Source: a virus
DNA: 37,736 bases
IMG/VR virus record: IMGVR_UViG_3300037117_000228
Coordinates: 1-37,736 of that record
Reading direction: 5' to 3' (one strand)
The notes below the pieces were generated by a model. That model was not told the origin of the DNA, searched no databases, and saw nothing but the letters and a program-made list of their open reading frames with translations. Shown here one piece after another: positions 28,910 through 37,281 of this stretch (its first letter is position 1; each line of letters starts with the position of its first letter). A program made the translations under genes and the position numbers.

Positions 28910-31228
28910 TTACGAGCGTTTCCTCGTATGCAATTGGCCCCAACCGCCGACATTGCCTGAGGGTGCTACAGAGCTGCCCCAACCGCCCGTTCCTGAAGAT
29001 AAGCCCGGAATATTGAATGCCCCCCGCCGTGTGGGTTCGTCAGCAACTGGCGCGTGATAAACAGGATCACTGCCGAAAATGCGGCGTTTCATCGCTGCCA
29101 CGTTCGCAGCATTCTGCGCCGCGTCTTCCGCTTTCTTTAAATCTTCGGATTGTTCGCTACCGGCAGCCGGAAAGAACGTTTCAATCCCTAAAGCTAGCGA
29201 ATCCGGGAAGTCGTTGTGTTTTTTGCTCGACTTCGATATGCCATCAAAATTCACCATCTGCAAAAGACCTTGCTCCAAACACGGGATGCCTTCGCAGAAC
29301 CACAGGGAAAAATCAGAAATACGGGGTTCAAGGGCCTTGATCCTAGCGACCTTGGTTTTCATTGTGGTTCCACCCAAATTGGTTGCACGCCAATAGAAAT
29401 GCGGGAGAGTGTAACTACGCAACAGTGCTACCTTCTGAATCTCCAACCACAGGGATTGCCAAGCACCGGACTTTTCCGCTACGACCTTTGTAGGGTTGTG
29501 CGTGCGAAGGGCCTCTACTACGGCGATAGCCAGTTCTGGTATCTTGAGCCTGTCCAGAAAAGCCGCCGTGACAAGCGCGATGGTTTTATCGTTGTGGATA
29601 CAGATTTCGGTAATAATGCCGCAGCTGTAATCGCAAAATTTCGAGACTGACCAAGCCGTATCCAGCGAGAAAACGGTCTCGATAACCCGCCGAGGTTCAA
29701 AATACGACCGGGGTTTGGTACGCACCTTTAGTTCCGCTTCTGTGAAAGTAACTCGCAATTCGGCGTCTTGCGGTGGCAACCACTGGCATAAGTTCTGTGA
29801 ACGAAAAAACCGGAAATCATTAGACCGGCTTTTCTTCATTTCTTCTCGAATCCACGCCCAAGTAAGGCGCGTGGGATACGTGAGCGTTACATCAGATTCC
29901 TCAAGGGAGAGAAGATCGTTAGCCGCAAACTTTTGGGCTGCTTGGGGTTTGATTTCGAAGCAAGGTTCGACGTGATACAAGAGAAATTTATCGTCATCTT
30001 CCTCATTCCTGCGAAGCAACTCCGCGCCTAGATCGGGCGGAGTCTGACTCCATGGCGTCATTACGACGAGCGTTCCCAAGGATTTGATTTCCGCAAGCTT
30101 GGAAATCGCATCGTATTTATCAATCGTGTTTTTGATTGCGTCGGGCGAAATGCTCTCTTCGGAGCTGGGATCGTCGGCCACTGCAAAATCAAAACGGGAG
30201 CCCGCAAAACCCGAACTGCGAAACGAACTCGCTTGAACTCCCTGCACCAGTCCCAATCGGGCGTTCGGCATTCGAAATTCCGTACTGTTGCCGTCACCGG
30301 GCTCTAGACACGCTTCAGGAAACAACCTCTGCAATCGAGAGGGCGAGCCTTTGACAACAAGATAATTTCTTAGGGATCGTAAAAAGAGAGTGCTAAGCGG
30401 GTGCGTTTCCGTGAGCAAGAGCAACCTTAAATCTGGCAGCACTAGGAGTGCTTGGAGACACCACAAAATCACAAACGAGGATTTGAGAGAATTGCGCGAC
30501 GAAATTAAGAGCCGTTGTTTGTAGCCGTCATTAGAACTTGCCAAGAAATCCTGCATATCGCGCTGTGTGTAATCCCGCTTCAGATTCTTGCAATCCAATT
30601 TCGGCATCAAATCAACAAACTTGCGGTGAGGCTGTTCGCAGAAATCCTTGTCTTCTATCCGGCTAAGGGTGAAAAAATCACCTTTGACGGCGTATCGGAG
30701 TTCCTTGAATTGCTCGAATGTTGCGGACTCCGCTTGACCGGCTTCGGAATAATCCCAGAGTGCGTAGAGCGTGAGGGGGTCTACCAGTTCGCCGGGAACA
30801 TCGGTGGGGTCAATGGGCTCCAAGAGCACCGCTGAACCCGACGCACTTGACTTCAGCGTGGCTGTAAGGCCGTTAGTCCAAAAGAAAGCATTGGTGGGGA
30901 GACGATGCGCAGTTGCGGCCCTCAAGCCCAACTCACAAACACGGTCTAAGTCTGCGGGGGCGATGCCGCGCGCCTCTAGCAATCGCTTTGCGGCGGGGCG
31001 GGTTTCCTCTACGGGGTTGTCGTAATGCTCAAGGGCGCTGCGGATGCCTTCCCGAACTTCCTTCTGACGCTCTTCAAGATGTCTTCGGGCTTTTGCGTCC
31101 TGATAATACTGAGCCTCCATTACTTTTTCAGCGGCAGTCCTTTTTCTACTCTTTTTGGGCTTCGATTCCGCAGAAGGGATTGCTTCGACAACCTCGGACA
31201 CACCAATACGCTCTTCTTGTTCAGACAT
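28910..31228 (-). CDS. terL: Terminase large subunit
   Basis: 772 aa, ATG at 31228 with AAGGA upstream. The ATPase has Walker A SSRNSLKSSF (243-252) and Walker B FDFAVADD (346-353), with a coupling-motif-like VVMTPWSQ (388-395). The RNase H-like nuclease shows FSLDTAWS (Asp523), VVAEKSG (Glu585) and HNDFPDSLAL (Asp673/676). It would cut DNA and pump it into a prohead. It is longer than most (450-600 aa) because of about 200 N-terminal residues, which start with a Lys/Arg-rich coiled coil. No small subunit is recognised nearby. Confidence 0.9.
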   Translation of the reverse strand: MSEQEERIGVSEVVEAIPSAESKPKKSRKRTAAEKVMEAQYYQDAKARRHLEERQKEVREGIRSALEHYDNPVEETRPAAKRLLEARGIAPADLDRVCELGLRAATAHRLPTNAFFWTNGLTATLKSSASGSAVLLEPIDPTDVPGELVDPLTLYALWDYSEAGQAESATFEQFKELRYAVKGDFFTLSRIEDKDFCEQPHRKFVDLMPKLDCKNLKRDYTQRDMQDFLASSNDGYKQRLLISSRNSLKSSFVILWCLQALLVLPDLRLLLLTETHPLSTLFLRSLRNYLVVKGSPSRLQRLFPEACLEPGDGNSTEFRMPNARLGLVQGVQASSFRSSGFAGSRFDFAVADDPSSEESISPDAIKNTIDKYDAISKLAEIKSLGTLVVMTPWSQTPPDLGAELLRRNEEDDDKFLLYHVEPCFEIKPQAAQKFAANDLLSLEESDVTLTYPTRLTWAWIREEMKKSRSNDFRFFRSQNLCQWLPPQDAELRVTFTEAELKVRTKPRSYFEPRRVIETVFSLDTAWSVSKFCDYSCGIITEICIHNDKTIALVTAAFLDRLKIPELAIAVVEALRTHNPTKVVAEKSGAWQSLWLEIQKVALLRSYTLPHFYWRATNLGGTTMKTKVARIKALEPRISDFSLWFCEGIPCLEQGLLQMVNFDGISKSSKKHNDFPDSLALGIETFFPAAGSEQSEDLKKAEDAAQNAANVAAMKRRIFGSDPVYHAPVADEPTRRGAFNIPGLSSGTGGWGSSVAPSGNVGGWGQLHTRKRS

Positions 31229-31247
31229 TGAAATTGTTCCTTAAATG

Positions 31248-31273
31248 AAAGAAGGCCGTTCGAAAGAGCGGCC
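31248..31273 (-). terminator. Hairpin terminator or attenuator before the terminase
   Basis: On the minus strand GGCCG/CGGCC with a 10-nt loop is followed by TTCTTTCATTT. It lies about 90 bp after the RHH stop and 20 bp before the terminase start, so it may end the short RHH transcript. Confidence 0.55.
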
Positions 31274-31361
31274 TGCGATGCAACTACACTACGGAGACAC
31301 CCGCACGGATATTCGCGTGATTCTCACTTGATATAATGTCAAGCAGAAGAGACTGCGGCGA

Positions 31362-31544
31362 TTACTTCTCTGCGGATTTGTAGCCCATGACGAACTGATT
31401 GATTGCATGTCGGATCAGCCATGAAGGGCTACGGTCCATTTCAACGCCTATTTCCTTCAGGCGTTCAACAACTTCTATATCGAGCCGGACGGCGGTAAGC
31501 TTGCCGAGGGCTTTGCTCTTGGTCTTAACGCGGGGCTTAACCAT
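31362..31544 (-). CDS. Ribbon-helix-helix regulator, leaderless
   Basis: 60 aa. A basic N-terminal tail (MVKPRVKTKSKALG) precedes LTAVRLDIEVVERLKEIGVE, then RSPSWLIRHAINQFV, a ribbon-helix-helix fold. The ATG at 31544 lies only 5 bp after the -10 box, so the mRNA has no leader. It probably controls its own promoter and the divergent plus-strand genes through the 44-bp dyad at 31581..31624. It is similar to the RHH at 11028. Confidence 0.83.
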   Translation of the reverse strand: MVKPRVKTKSKALGKLTAVRLDIEVVERLKEIGVEMDRSPSWLIRHAINQFVMGYKSAEK

Positions 31545-31549
31545 AGCCC

Positions 31550-31578
31550 ACGATACCGCTAAATGCGCCTATTGTCAA
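31550..31578 (-). promoter_or_regulatory. Promoter of the second RHH gene
   Basis: Minus strand: TTGACA (31578..31573), exactly 17 bp, TATCGT (31555..31550). The predicted transcript start coincides with the ATG. Confidence 0.8.
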
Positions 31579-31580
31579 GT

Positions 31581-31624
31581 CCTGTAGAACAACGTGGTAC
31601 AAAGGTACCATTGCGTTCTACAGG
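31581..31624. promoter_or_regulatory. 44-bp nested palindromic operator
   Basis: CCTGTAGAAC / GTTCTACAGG (31581..31590, 31615..31624) encloses TGGTAC / GTACCA (31595..31600, 31605..31610); all arms are perfect, with 4-bp spacers, and share one centre. It abuts the -35 box of the RHH promoter and lies between divergent genes. Confidence 0.8.
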
Positions 31625-31663
31625 CCAAATGCCTAACCTTGGGGTGTTAACGAGGGTAGGCAA

Positions 31664-31984
31664 ATGACTCTATTCTTTGAGGTGTTCTTAGCGGTGCTGA
31701 TGGCTCTGTTGGCCTACCGCTTTATCCGTCAGCACCGAGCCAACCGAGATCGGCGTCAATATCAAGATTGGCGTCAACTCCATGATCGGGTTACACCCGC
31801 TCTGTCCCAGCTGCGGACGGAAGATGTGCAACAAATCGGCTCGTTAGTCATGGGCGTTCTGGCGAATAGGGAAAAGAAATCCGATCTGAAATCTGAAAAG
31901 CGCACAACAATACTCGCGTGGGGAGTCGTCGGTGTCCTTACGGTAGGTCTCGTCATTTTCGCTGTCAGCATTATGTGGGGATAG
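31664..31984 (+). CDS. Two-span membrane protein
   Basis: 106 aa, ATG at 31664 with GAGGG upstream. N-terminal helix (LFFEVFLAVLMALLAYRFI, about 3-21), a polar basic middle of about 60 residues, and a C-terminal helix (ILAWGVVGVLTVGLVIFAVSI, about 83-103). It is divergent from the RHH gene and 4 bp upstream of the next gene. The function is unknown; it could be an envelope or exclusion protein expressed under RHH control. Confidence 0.7.
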   Translation: MTLFFEVFLAVLMALLAYRFIRQHRANRDRRQYQDWRQLHDRVTPALSQLRTEDVQQIGSLVMGVLANREKKSDLKSEKRTTILAWGVVGVLTVGLVIFAVSIMWG

Positions 31985-31988
31985 TCTG

Positions 31989-32606
31989 TTGACTGCCGAG
32001 CGATCCATCATGATCTATACGGGGCGTCCTATCGATGAATGTGGTGTTCCGCCCGAGAAACGAAGCCATTCTGAGTATCTGCGTCAGTTATCAGAACTTC
32101 AAAAGCTGTTAACCGCTCAGAATTCAATCGACCTTTATTGTACCCACGAGGCGGGGCATTTGATCTTTTTCAAACGAGCGGGACTCACTCGATTTGAATT
32201 TTACGGCCCGACGATGATATACAACGATTCACAATCTGTTGACGATGAAAGTAAACGCTACGGATATTTCCTCGCGGCAGTCAGAACACCCGAGACGCGC
32301 GATATTCAAGGATATGATGACGAATTGCTAAGCGCGTTGGCTAGGGGTGCTGTCGCTGGGGAAGTCTTTAACGAAGTGCGGCAACAACGCCCTATTCGGT
32401 CCATTGATGAGAGTTCAGACTTTGTAGGATTTAATGCACATTGCCTTAGAGCACTCAGGGAAGATTTAGACAGTGGGTACGATGCGAAAGGGCGTTGGCG
32501 AAAAGCCCAAGATGAAGTAAGGGCTCACTTACAAGACAACGCCAATGAATCTGAGATTCAGTCGGCAATAGCGAAGGTTAGGTTTGAGTGCTTCGGGCTT
32601 CGTTAG
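31989..32606 (+). CDS. HEAGH zinc-peptidase-like protein
   Basis: 205 aa from a TTG at 31989; an ATG at 32010 (MIYTGRP) is an alternative, and neither has a strong site. CTHEAGHLIFFKRAG (His53, Glu54, His57) is the zinc helix of M41-like peptidases. ARGAVAGEVFNEV, then a helical end, fits the following helices. It does not resemble the other two HExxH proteins outside the motif. It is coupled to the membrane protein before it, so it may act at the membrane. Activity is inferred. Confidence 0.68.
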   Translation: MTAERSIMIYTGRPIDECGVPPEKRSHSEYLRQLSELQKLLTAQNSIDLYCTHEAGHLIFFKRAGLTRFEFYGPTMIYNDSQSVDDESKRYGYFLAAVRTPETRDIQGYDDELLSALARGAVAGEVFNEVRQQRPIRSIDESSDFVGFNAHCLRALREDLDSGYDAKGRWRKAQDEVRAHLQDNANESEIQSAIAKVRFECFGLR

Positions 32607-32742
32607 CTTCTCGCTGAGCCACTTCCTCTACGCACATTCTTTTTAACCACTCCGAATCTGCTTTGAAAATGTCGTTGACCATCTTAGATACATCTATCGT
32701 GGTTGGTTCAACGCCGATTACTTCTTTCTCTTCGATTATCAT
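32578..32742 (-). CDS. Small acidic protein at the end of the late block
   Basis: 54 aa, ATG at 32742 with a strong AAAGGAG site. It is acidic and helical (MIIEEKEVIGVEPTTIDV, then MVNDIFKADSEWLKRM). Its end overlaps the convergent HEAGH gene by 29 bp. It follows the 525-aa ejection-like gene by 15 bp. The function is unknown. Confidence 0.68.
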   Translation of the reverse strand: MIIEEKEVIGVEPTTIDVSKMVNDIFKADSEWLKRMCVEEVAQREANEARSTQT

Positions 32743-32757
32743 TTCCTCTCCTTTAAA

Positions 32758-34335
32758 TTACTGGTCGTCACCTTCGTTTTCAGGGCTCTCGATTCCTTGA
32801 ACGATTTGAGAGCCCACGTTTGCGAGCGGACCCGCTACTTTGCCTGCGGTACGACGGATTACACCGGGGGTTTCCTCAAGCGCGGAGCCAATCAAGTGTT
32901 CCGGTGAATTTAAAACCTTTGTAGCCTTCGCTGCGACCATTGGCACCACGCCTGCTACTGCGCCCGGAACGTCACCTGCCATTAGATGCCCCACGGCATG
33001 CATGGCCCCGCCGATTGTTGCCAACTGTTGAGCAATATTCAGCGGTGCGGCTCTACCAGCTACAATTGCCCGCTTCTCTGCGGCCTGCTCCACGGTTTTC
33101 AGCGCGCCGTACGTTTTACGGAGTCCTGCCGGATCTTTCTCGCCAAGAAATTCCAACTTATTGGTAATCTGCTGTCGCAGTTCGTTCGCACCGTCTTCCA
33201 TTGCTTCGATGGTCGGACTGTTTGCCGTCGCTGCATAGCGGGAAGCCGGATCAAGTTTATAGAGTTTGGACAACTTGCGGTTCAGGGACTGCATACGGTC
33301 GGAAGCCTGCTGAACGGTCATATCACCGTCGAACTTCTTGGCAAAGTTTTCCGCAGCGTCTGCCGACTCGGGAAACAAATCCGCATCACCTGCGCTTACA
33401 CCTTTGCGTATAGCCGCCGCTACCGGATTACCGGAAATGGTTTGGTCAGCATGCTTTTCAATTTGCTTCATTACTTCATTTTTCCACAAATTTGAGGCCG
33501 CTTCGTGCGCCGCATCCGAAAGTTCGTCCAGATTCGTTATAGGCGTTTTTGCATGTTCTAGTGCCAATCGTGGAAGCGCGAGTTTGGCTTTATCCGCGAA
33601 ATCCTGCCCGAGTCTTCCGGTAGGACGAACCGCTTGTTCCAAAGCTTTGATGGGGTTCGTTTTGGCTGCCGCCCCTTCAACAACACCGCCGATGCCTCCG
33701 CCGATGCCTCCGCCTAATGCGCCAGCCTCCGCGCCTCCGGCTGTGTTATCTTCTTGTGCACCTTTGATTGCGCCTTGTGCACCACCGACTATCGCGCCTT
33801 TAATGGCACTTTTACTACCTTCGGCGATCATCTTGGCGAACCACGGATGATCCTTAGCAATAGACAAAGCCTTCGCAACGTCCTTGTATTTGTCGGCCAG
33901 TTGAACAAACTTCGTTGCCTTGGCGAGTCCTTCTAACGCTTCGTCACCTGTCGCAAACTCTGCGATACCCTCGCCGACTTTGCCGACCTTCTGCGCAGTA
34001 TTAGCTGCGGTATCCATTTGATCGAGAGCTGCTGTTCCCTGTGCAGGAGCAAGCGTTTCACCCACAACTGGGATTTTGTTAATCAAGTGAGAGACACCGC
34101 TAACTGTGTCGCCTGCACCCTTTACGAAGCCTTTGGCAACGTCTTCGCCTGCGCCAAGAGCCCTGCTTGCAAGGGATGGCGGTTGCTGTTGCGCTGTGTC
34201 CTGCTGTTGAGTTGACGCAGCTGTTGCCGGAACCCCAAGGGACGCCAAAGGGTCCGATGGAGTTGGGGCGACTGCGGGTGCTGATGTTGCTGGCGTTGCT
34301 GGTGTACCTAGGGACGCCAATGGATCGTTTGCCAT
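32758..34335 (-). CDS. Putative internal virion (ejection) protein
   Basis: 525 aa. Its ATG overlaps the 693-aa gene's stop by one base (TAATG). The N-terminus repeats DPLASLG twice in a Pro/Ala-rich stretch. A long Gly/Ala-rich amphipathic region (about 165-225, GAIVGGAQGAIKG, EAGALGGGIGGGIGG) could cross a membrane, and a helical C-terminus follows. Large Ala/Gly-rich proteins with such segments, paired in tandem, are typical of podovirus ejection proteins that form a channel through the host envelope. No enzyme motif is seen. The assignment is by composition and order. Confidence 0.6.
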   Translation of the reverse strand: MANDPLASLGTPATPATSAPAVAPTPSDPLASLGVPATAASTQQQDTAQQQPPSLASRALGAGEDVAKGFVKGAGDTVSGVSHLINKIPVVGETLAPAQGTAALDQMDTAANTAQKVGKVGEGIAEFATGDEALEGLAKATKFVQLADKYKDVAKALSIAKDHPWFAKMIAEGSKSAIKGAIVGGAQGAIKGAQEDNTAGGAEAGALGGGIGGGIGGVVEGAAAKTNPIKALEQAVRPTGRLGQDFADKAKLALPRLALEHAKTPITNLDELSDAAHEAASNLWKNEVMKQIEKHADQTISGNPVAAAIRKGVSAGDADLFPESADAAENFAKKFDGDMTVQQASDRMQSLNRKLSKLYKLDPASRYAATANSPTIEAMEDGANELRQQITNKLEFLGEKDPAGLRKTYGALKTVEQAAEKRAIVAGRAAPLNIAQQLATIGGAMHAVGHLMAGDVPGAVAGVVPMVAAKATKVLNSPEHLIGSALEETPGVIRRTAGKVAGPLANVGSQIVQGIESPENEGDDQ

Positions 34336-36416
34336 TACTGAGTTACCGCCTTTGCGTTTGCCGCTTGCGCCGCTTTCATATTCTGGGGTTCAATCCAGTG
34401 AGGCTGACCACCCGGAACAGCCATAAGAACTGCCTGCGATGAAACACCGGATGGGCGCGCCGAGTTCTGCTGAGCTGGGGTCTTCGGTTGCAGTGAAGCG
34501 ACGGTCTTAACGGCGTCACCCAAAGGAACATTGTTGGTTCCATCAGGAGACAATACCAATAACCCCGACGTGTCTTTCATTCCGCGATTACCCGCCATGT
34601 TAACGACGGAGCCCACGTAGCCTGCGTATTGCGTGGCCTGTAACCGGGTCTGTAGGCCCTTGAGTTCCGCGAGCGTAGCCGGAGACATCGTTCCCGAACC
34701 GGCCTTTGCAATCTTGTTCGCAATCTGACGCTTGATTGAGCCCGCCTCATCTTGCGATGCGTACTCGGTGGGTGGAATACGGGACAACTGCGCTACGTTG
34801 TTGACGTCTTGAATACCCTGAGTTCGGGCGAATGCCGCCGCGACTTGATCGCCGTTTTTCACAGCGTTAAGCGTCTCCGAAAACTCATTATTGAGTTCGG
34901 CGGAAACTTTATAGTTGCCTTTGCTCTTCCAAGCCAGATCGTCCAGACCATCCGAAACTTGCTTTGAGATGGCATCGTCGTGGGTAGTTTGCTTCAAAGC
35001 CTCAGTGTTGTTTTCGGACATTTTCTTCTGCAAAAACTCAGAGTTCTGACGCTCTGCACGAGCCGAGACCTTATCCAATTGATCCTTAGTGCCGCCTGCG
35101 CCGATGCGTTTCGCATCATCAACAAATGCCTGCTTGGATGTTGAGTCGAGATATGGCAGTGCGTTTAGATCATCAGTGAAAGTCTTCAAGTAGTTAGAGT
35201 TCACATTCTTTTGATTATTTTCAAGGATGGTATCGAAGGCTTTCTGGCCGCCTACCGATTCAATTACGTCGCTCATTAAATAGGGATACTTTTTCGCTAA
35301 CTCCACGTTTCCTTGAATTGCAGCGATAGCGCGGGCTTGATCTGGAATGCCATTTATCTTCGGTGCATTGTTAAGAGCATTCAGCCACACCCCGTCACCT
35401 GCGAAGTCCACGGCTTCCATTTTCTTTGCTTGGTCCGCAGTGGCGAGCTTGTTGTCTACAAGCGTTTTATTGCGTGCGGCTGTTGCCGCAGCGTTGTTCG
35501 ATGCCGTCTGATAAAGGGAGTTGAATTGACCGAACGTAAGTTCTTGTCCCGGCGTGATGTCCTTGTCCGTCGCATGATTGGCGTTCAAGAATTGTATTGT
35601 GTCCTTGTCCTTTTCTCCGTCGAGAGTAACCGGCCCGCCGCTTTGAACCACGGTATAGAGCGCGCGCGTAGTGCCATCAGGATTGGTTTTGGTGCCGGAT
35701 GCAAAAGGCGTGTACTCATGCGCGTTGTATTTTCCTGAGATAACACCGGCCTTGAGTTCGTCGCTATCAATGTCGCGCGCCACAACAGGCGCGGGATGCG
35801 GGGAATTTTCCAGCATCGAAAGGGCTTTGGAGCCCTGCGCAACCATCGGAGCAACCTCTTGCGTCGTGTGCCACAGGGCTTGCTCATGTTGGAACTGAAT
35901 ATTAGAGTGAGTCATATCCAAATCGGCCTTCTGCTTTTCCGTTAAATCTTTCTCAGTGGCCCGTTTGTTTTCGAACTGTTGCTGACGCTGCGCAGCCATG
36001 CGCTCGTTGCGGTTTTTGATCGTACCTGCGATGCCCGACATGATTCCGCCACCTACCGGAGCCTTGCCTGTTGGCACGTCGCCGAGTCCTTGGAGTGCGG
36101 AAACCGCACCGGACACCAAACTGCGGCTCCATCCGCCTTTTACAGGCTGGCCGTCCGCGTTGAGCGGGATCGGATTTTGGTCGAGCGCGGCGGCTAATTT
36201 TTGACCAAATGGTGTGGCCGGGGCAGGCTGTGTCACGCGCGCCTTGAGCGCATCATCTGCGGCTTGATCAGAATCAGTTGCGGCGGGAGCCGCAGCCGGT
36301 GCAAGCTGATTCGCCATCGTCGCCGCACCTTGCGCGGGTGTAAGCGTTTGGGGTTGCGGTGCAAGCGTGCCTTCAGCCTGTTGTAATTCCGGTGTTAAAA
36401 CGAGTTCGGGAGCCAT
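34335..36416 (-). CDS. Putative internal virion (ejection) protein
   Basis: 693 aa, ATG at 36416. The first 100 residues are Pro/Ala/Gln-rich. Most of the rest is polar helix rich in Gln, Asn, Lys and Ala (MAAQRQQQFENKRATEKD, NQKNVNSNYLKTFTDDL). There is no membrane helix and no recognised enzyme. A portal or capsid assignment is not supported: the sequence lacks the features I would expect and resembles the long helical ejection proteins of podoviruses. It is coupled to the 525-aa gene. Confidence 0.58.
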   Translation of the reverse strand: MAPELVLTPELQQAEGTLAPQPQTLTPAQGAATMANQLAPAAAPAATDSDQAADDALKARVTQPAPATPFGQKLAAALDQNPIPLNADGQPVKGGWSRSLVSGAVSALQGLGDVPTGKAPVGGGIMSGIAGTIKNRNERMAAQRQQQFENKRATEKDLTEKQKADLDMTHSNIQFQHEQALWHTTQEVAPMVAQGSKALSMLENSPHPAPVVARDIDSDELKAGVISGKYNAHEYTPFASGTKTNPDGTTRALYTVVQSGGPVTLDGEKDKDTIQFLNANHATDKDITPGQELTFGQFNSLYQTASNNAAATAARNKTLVDNKLATADQAKKMEAVDFAGDGVWLNALNNAPKINGIPDQARAIAAIQGNVELAKKYPYLMSDVIESVGGQKAFDTILENNQKNVNSNYLKTFTDDLNALPYLDSTSKQAFVDDAKRIGAGGTKDQLDKVSARAERQNSEFLQKKMSENNTEALKQTTHDDAISKQVSDGLDDLAWKSKGNYKVSAELNNEFSETLNAVKNGDQVAAAFARTQGIQDVNNVAQLSRIPPTEYASQDEAGSIKRQIANKIAKAGSGTMSPATLAELKGLQTRLQATQYAGYVGSVVNMAGNRGMKDTSGLLVLSPDGTNNVPLGDAVKTVASLQPKTPAQQNSARPSGVSSQAVLMAVPGGQPHWIEPQNMKAAQAANAKAVTQ

Positions 36417-36437
36417 GTTTCGTTTTCCTTAGCGACG

Positions 36438-36617
36438 TTAAGCCGCAAACTGCTTTTCTTGAATGCAGAGTTTGCATTCGGAATTCTGAATGTTTCTGTT
36501 GACGTGCCAACGGTTGTGATTCGCGATAGGCGCGCCTTTACGGCCGCCGATACGTCCGTCTGCTGTCATCTTTTCTTTTGAGCGAACTACTACGTCTGAT
36601 TTTGATCGCGTTTCCAT
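36438..36617 (-). CDS. Small HxxRxHV/CxxC zinc protein
   Basis: 59 aa, ATG at 36617 with AAAGGAAG. It reads GRIGGRKGAPIANHNRWHVN, then SECKLCIQEKQ. The same end (GRKG, H-x-x-R-x-H-V, C-x-x-C-I) closes the GIY-YIG protein and the 125-aa zinc protein. It is therefore a free-standing copy of that module, probably a zinc-bound DNA-binding or nuclease-remnant unit. It lies between two structural-type genes. Confidence 0.68.
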   Translation of the reverse strand: METRSKSDVVVRSKEKMTADGRIGGRKGAPIANHNRWHVNRNIQNSECKLCIQEKQFAA

Positions 36618-36644
36618 AACTTCCTTTCGAATTGGTCTTGCGAG

Positions 36645-37235
36645 TTACTTCTTTTTATATGCCGGGTGTGATCTACGTCGGCCTAAATCGCGGAGCTGGG
36701 ACGCAGTAATGTCGCGACGTCGGGATGTCAGTTCTTCGTCGGTGATGTCGATTGGTAGGCGGGCTTCAGACGCCGACGAATCCAGTTCAGTGGGCTTGAA
36801 CGTTCCCTTTTTGAAAATTGCGGATAGAACATCTTGAGCGGATGTCTGAAGGTCAGCCGCTTTCTGCGTATCACCCTTGCCGCGGTAATTACGTTCGTGA
36901 GGCGTAACACCGACGTCAAGCAACTTGTCACGGGAGCTGCGCCGGTCGCGAGGTGCAACCGGAACCTCTACCTTGACTTCAACAATCTGCGGAGGTACAG
37001 GGGCGGGCGCAGGAAGGGGGCGAAGCGTCAAAATCCCTCGCATTCGAGCCTCTATGTACGCGGCCCGAATACCGGCTTCGTTTTCAGGCAAATTGCCCAT
37101 TTCCTTGAACGTGTCTGTAACACGGTTCATATTTTCTTGCGTGTACTCCATCTCTCCGGGGTGATCAATACTGACTAGAAACTTCTCTATCTGCCGCCCC
37201 AATTCTGCTTTTTCTTCCGGTGTAGTTATTGCCAT
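36645..37235 (-). CDS. Unknown late-region protein
   Basis: 196 aa, ATG at 37235 after GGGAG. An acidic helical N-terminus (about 1-70) is followed by a Pro-rich linker (PLPAPAPVPPQ) and then a basic C-terminal half ending RRRSHPAYKKK. The layout of charged helical domain, Pro linker and basic tail could suit a scaffold or DNA-contact protein. No family is recognised. A perfect CGCCG/CGGCG hairpin (37250..37263) precedes its ribosome site. Confidence 0.7.
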   Translation of the reverse strand: MAITTPEEKAELGRQIEKFLVSIDHPGEMEYTQENMNRVTDTFKEMGNLPENEAGIRAAYIEARMRGILTLRPLPAPAPVPPQIVEVKVEVPVAPRDRRSSRDKLLDVGVTPHERNYRGKGDTQKAADLQTSAQDVLSAIFKKGTFKPTELDSSASEARLPIDITDEELTSRRRDITASQLRDLGRRRSHPAYKKK

Positions 37236-37249
37236 TGTGTTTCTCCCTG

Positions 37250-37263
37250 CGCCGCTTGCGGCG
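37250..37263 (-). other. Hairpin directly upstream of a ribosome binding site
   Basis: CGCCG/CGGCG with a 4-nt loop, a few bases before GGGAG of the 196-aa gene. Confidence 0.55.
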
Positions 37264-37281
37264 ATTGAATTCCTTTCCTTC

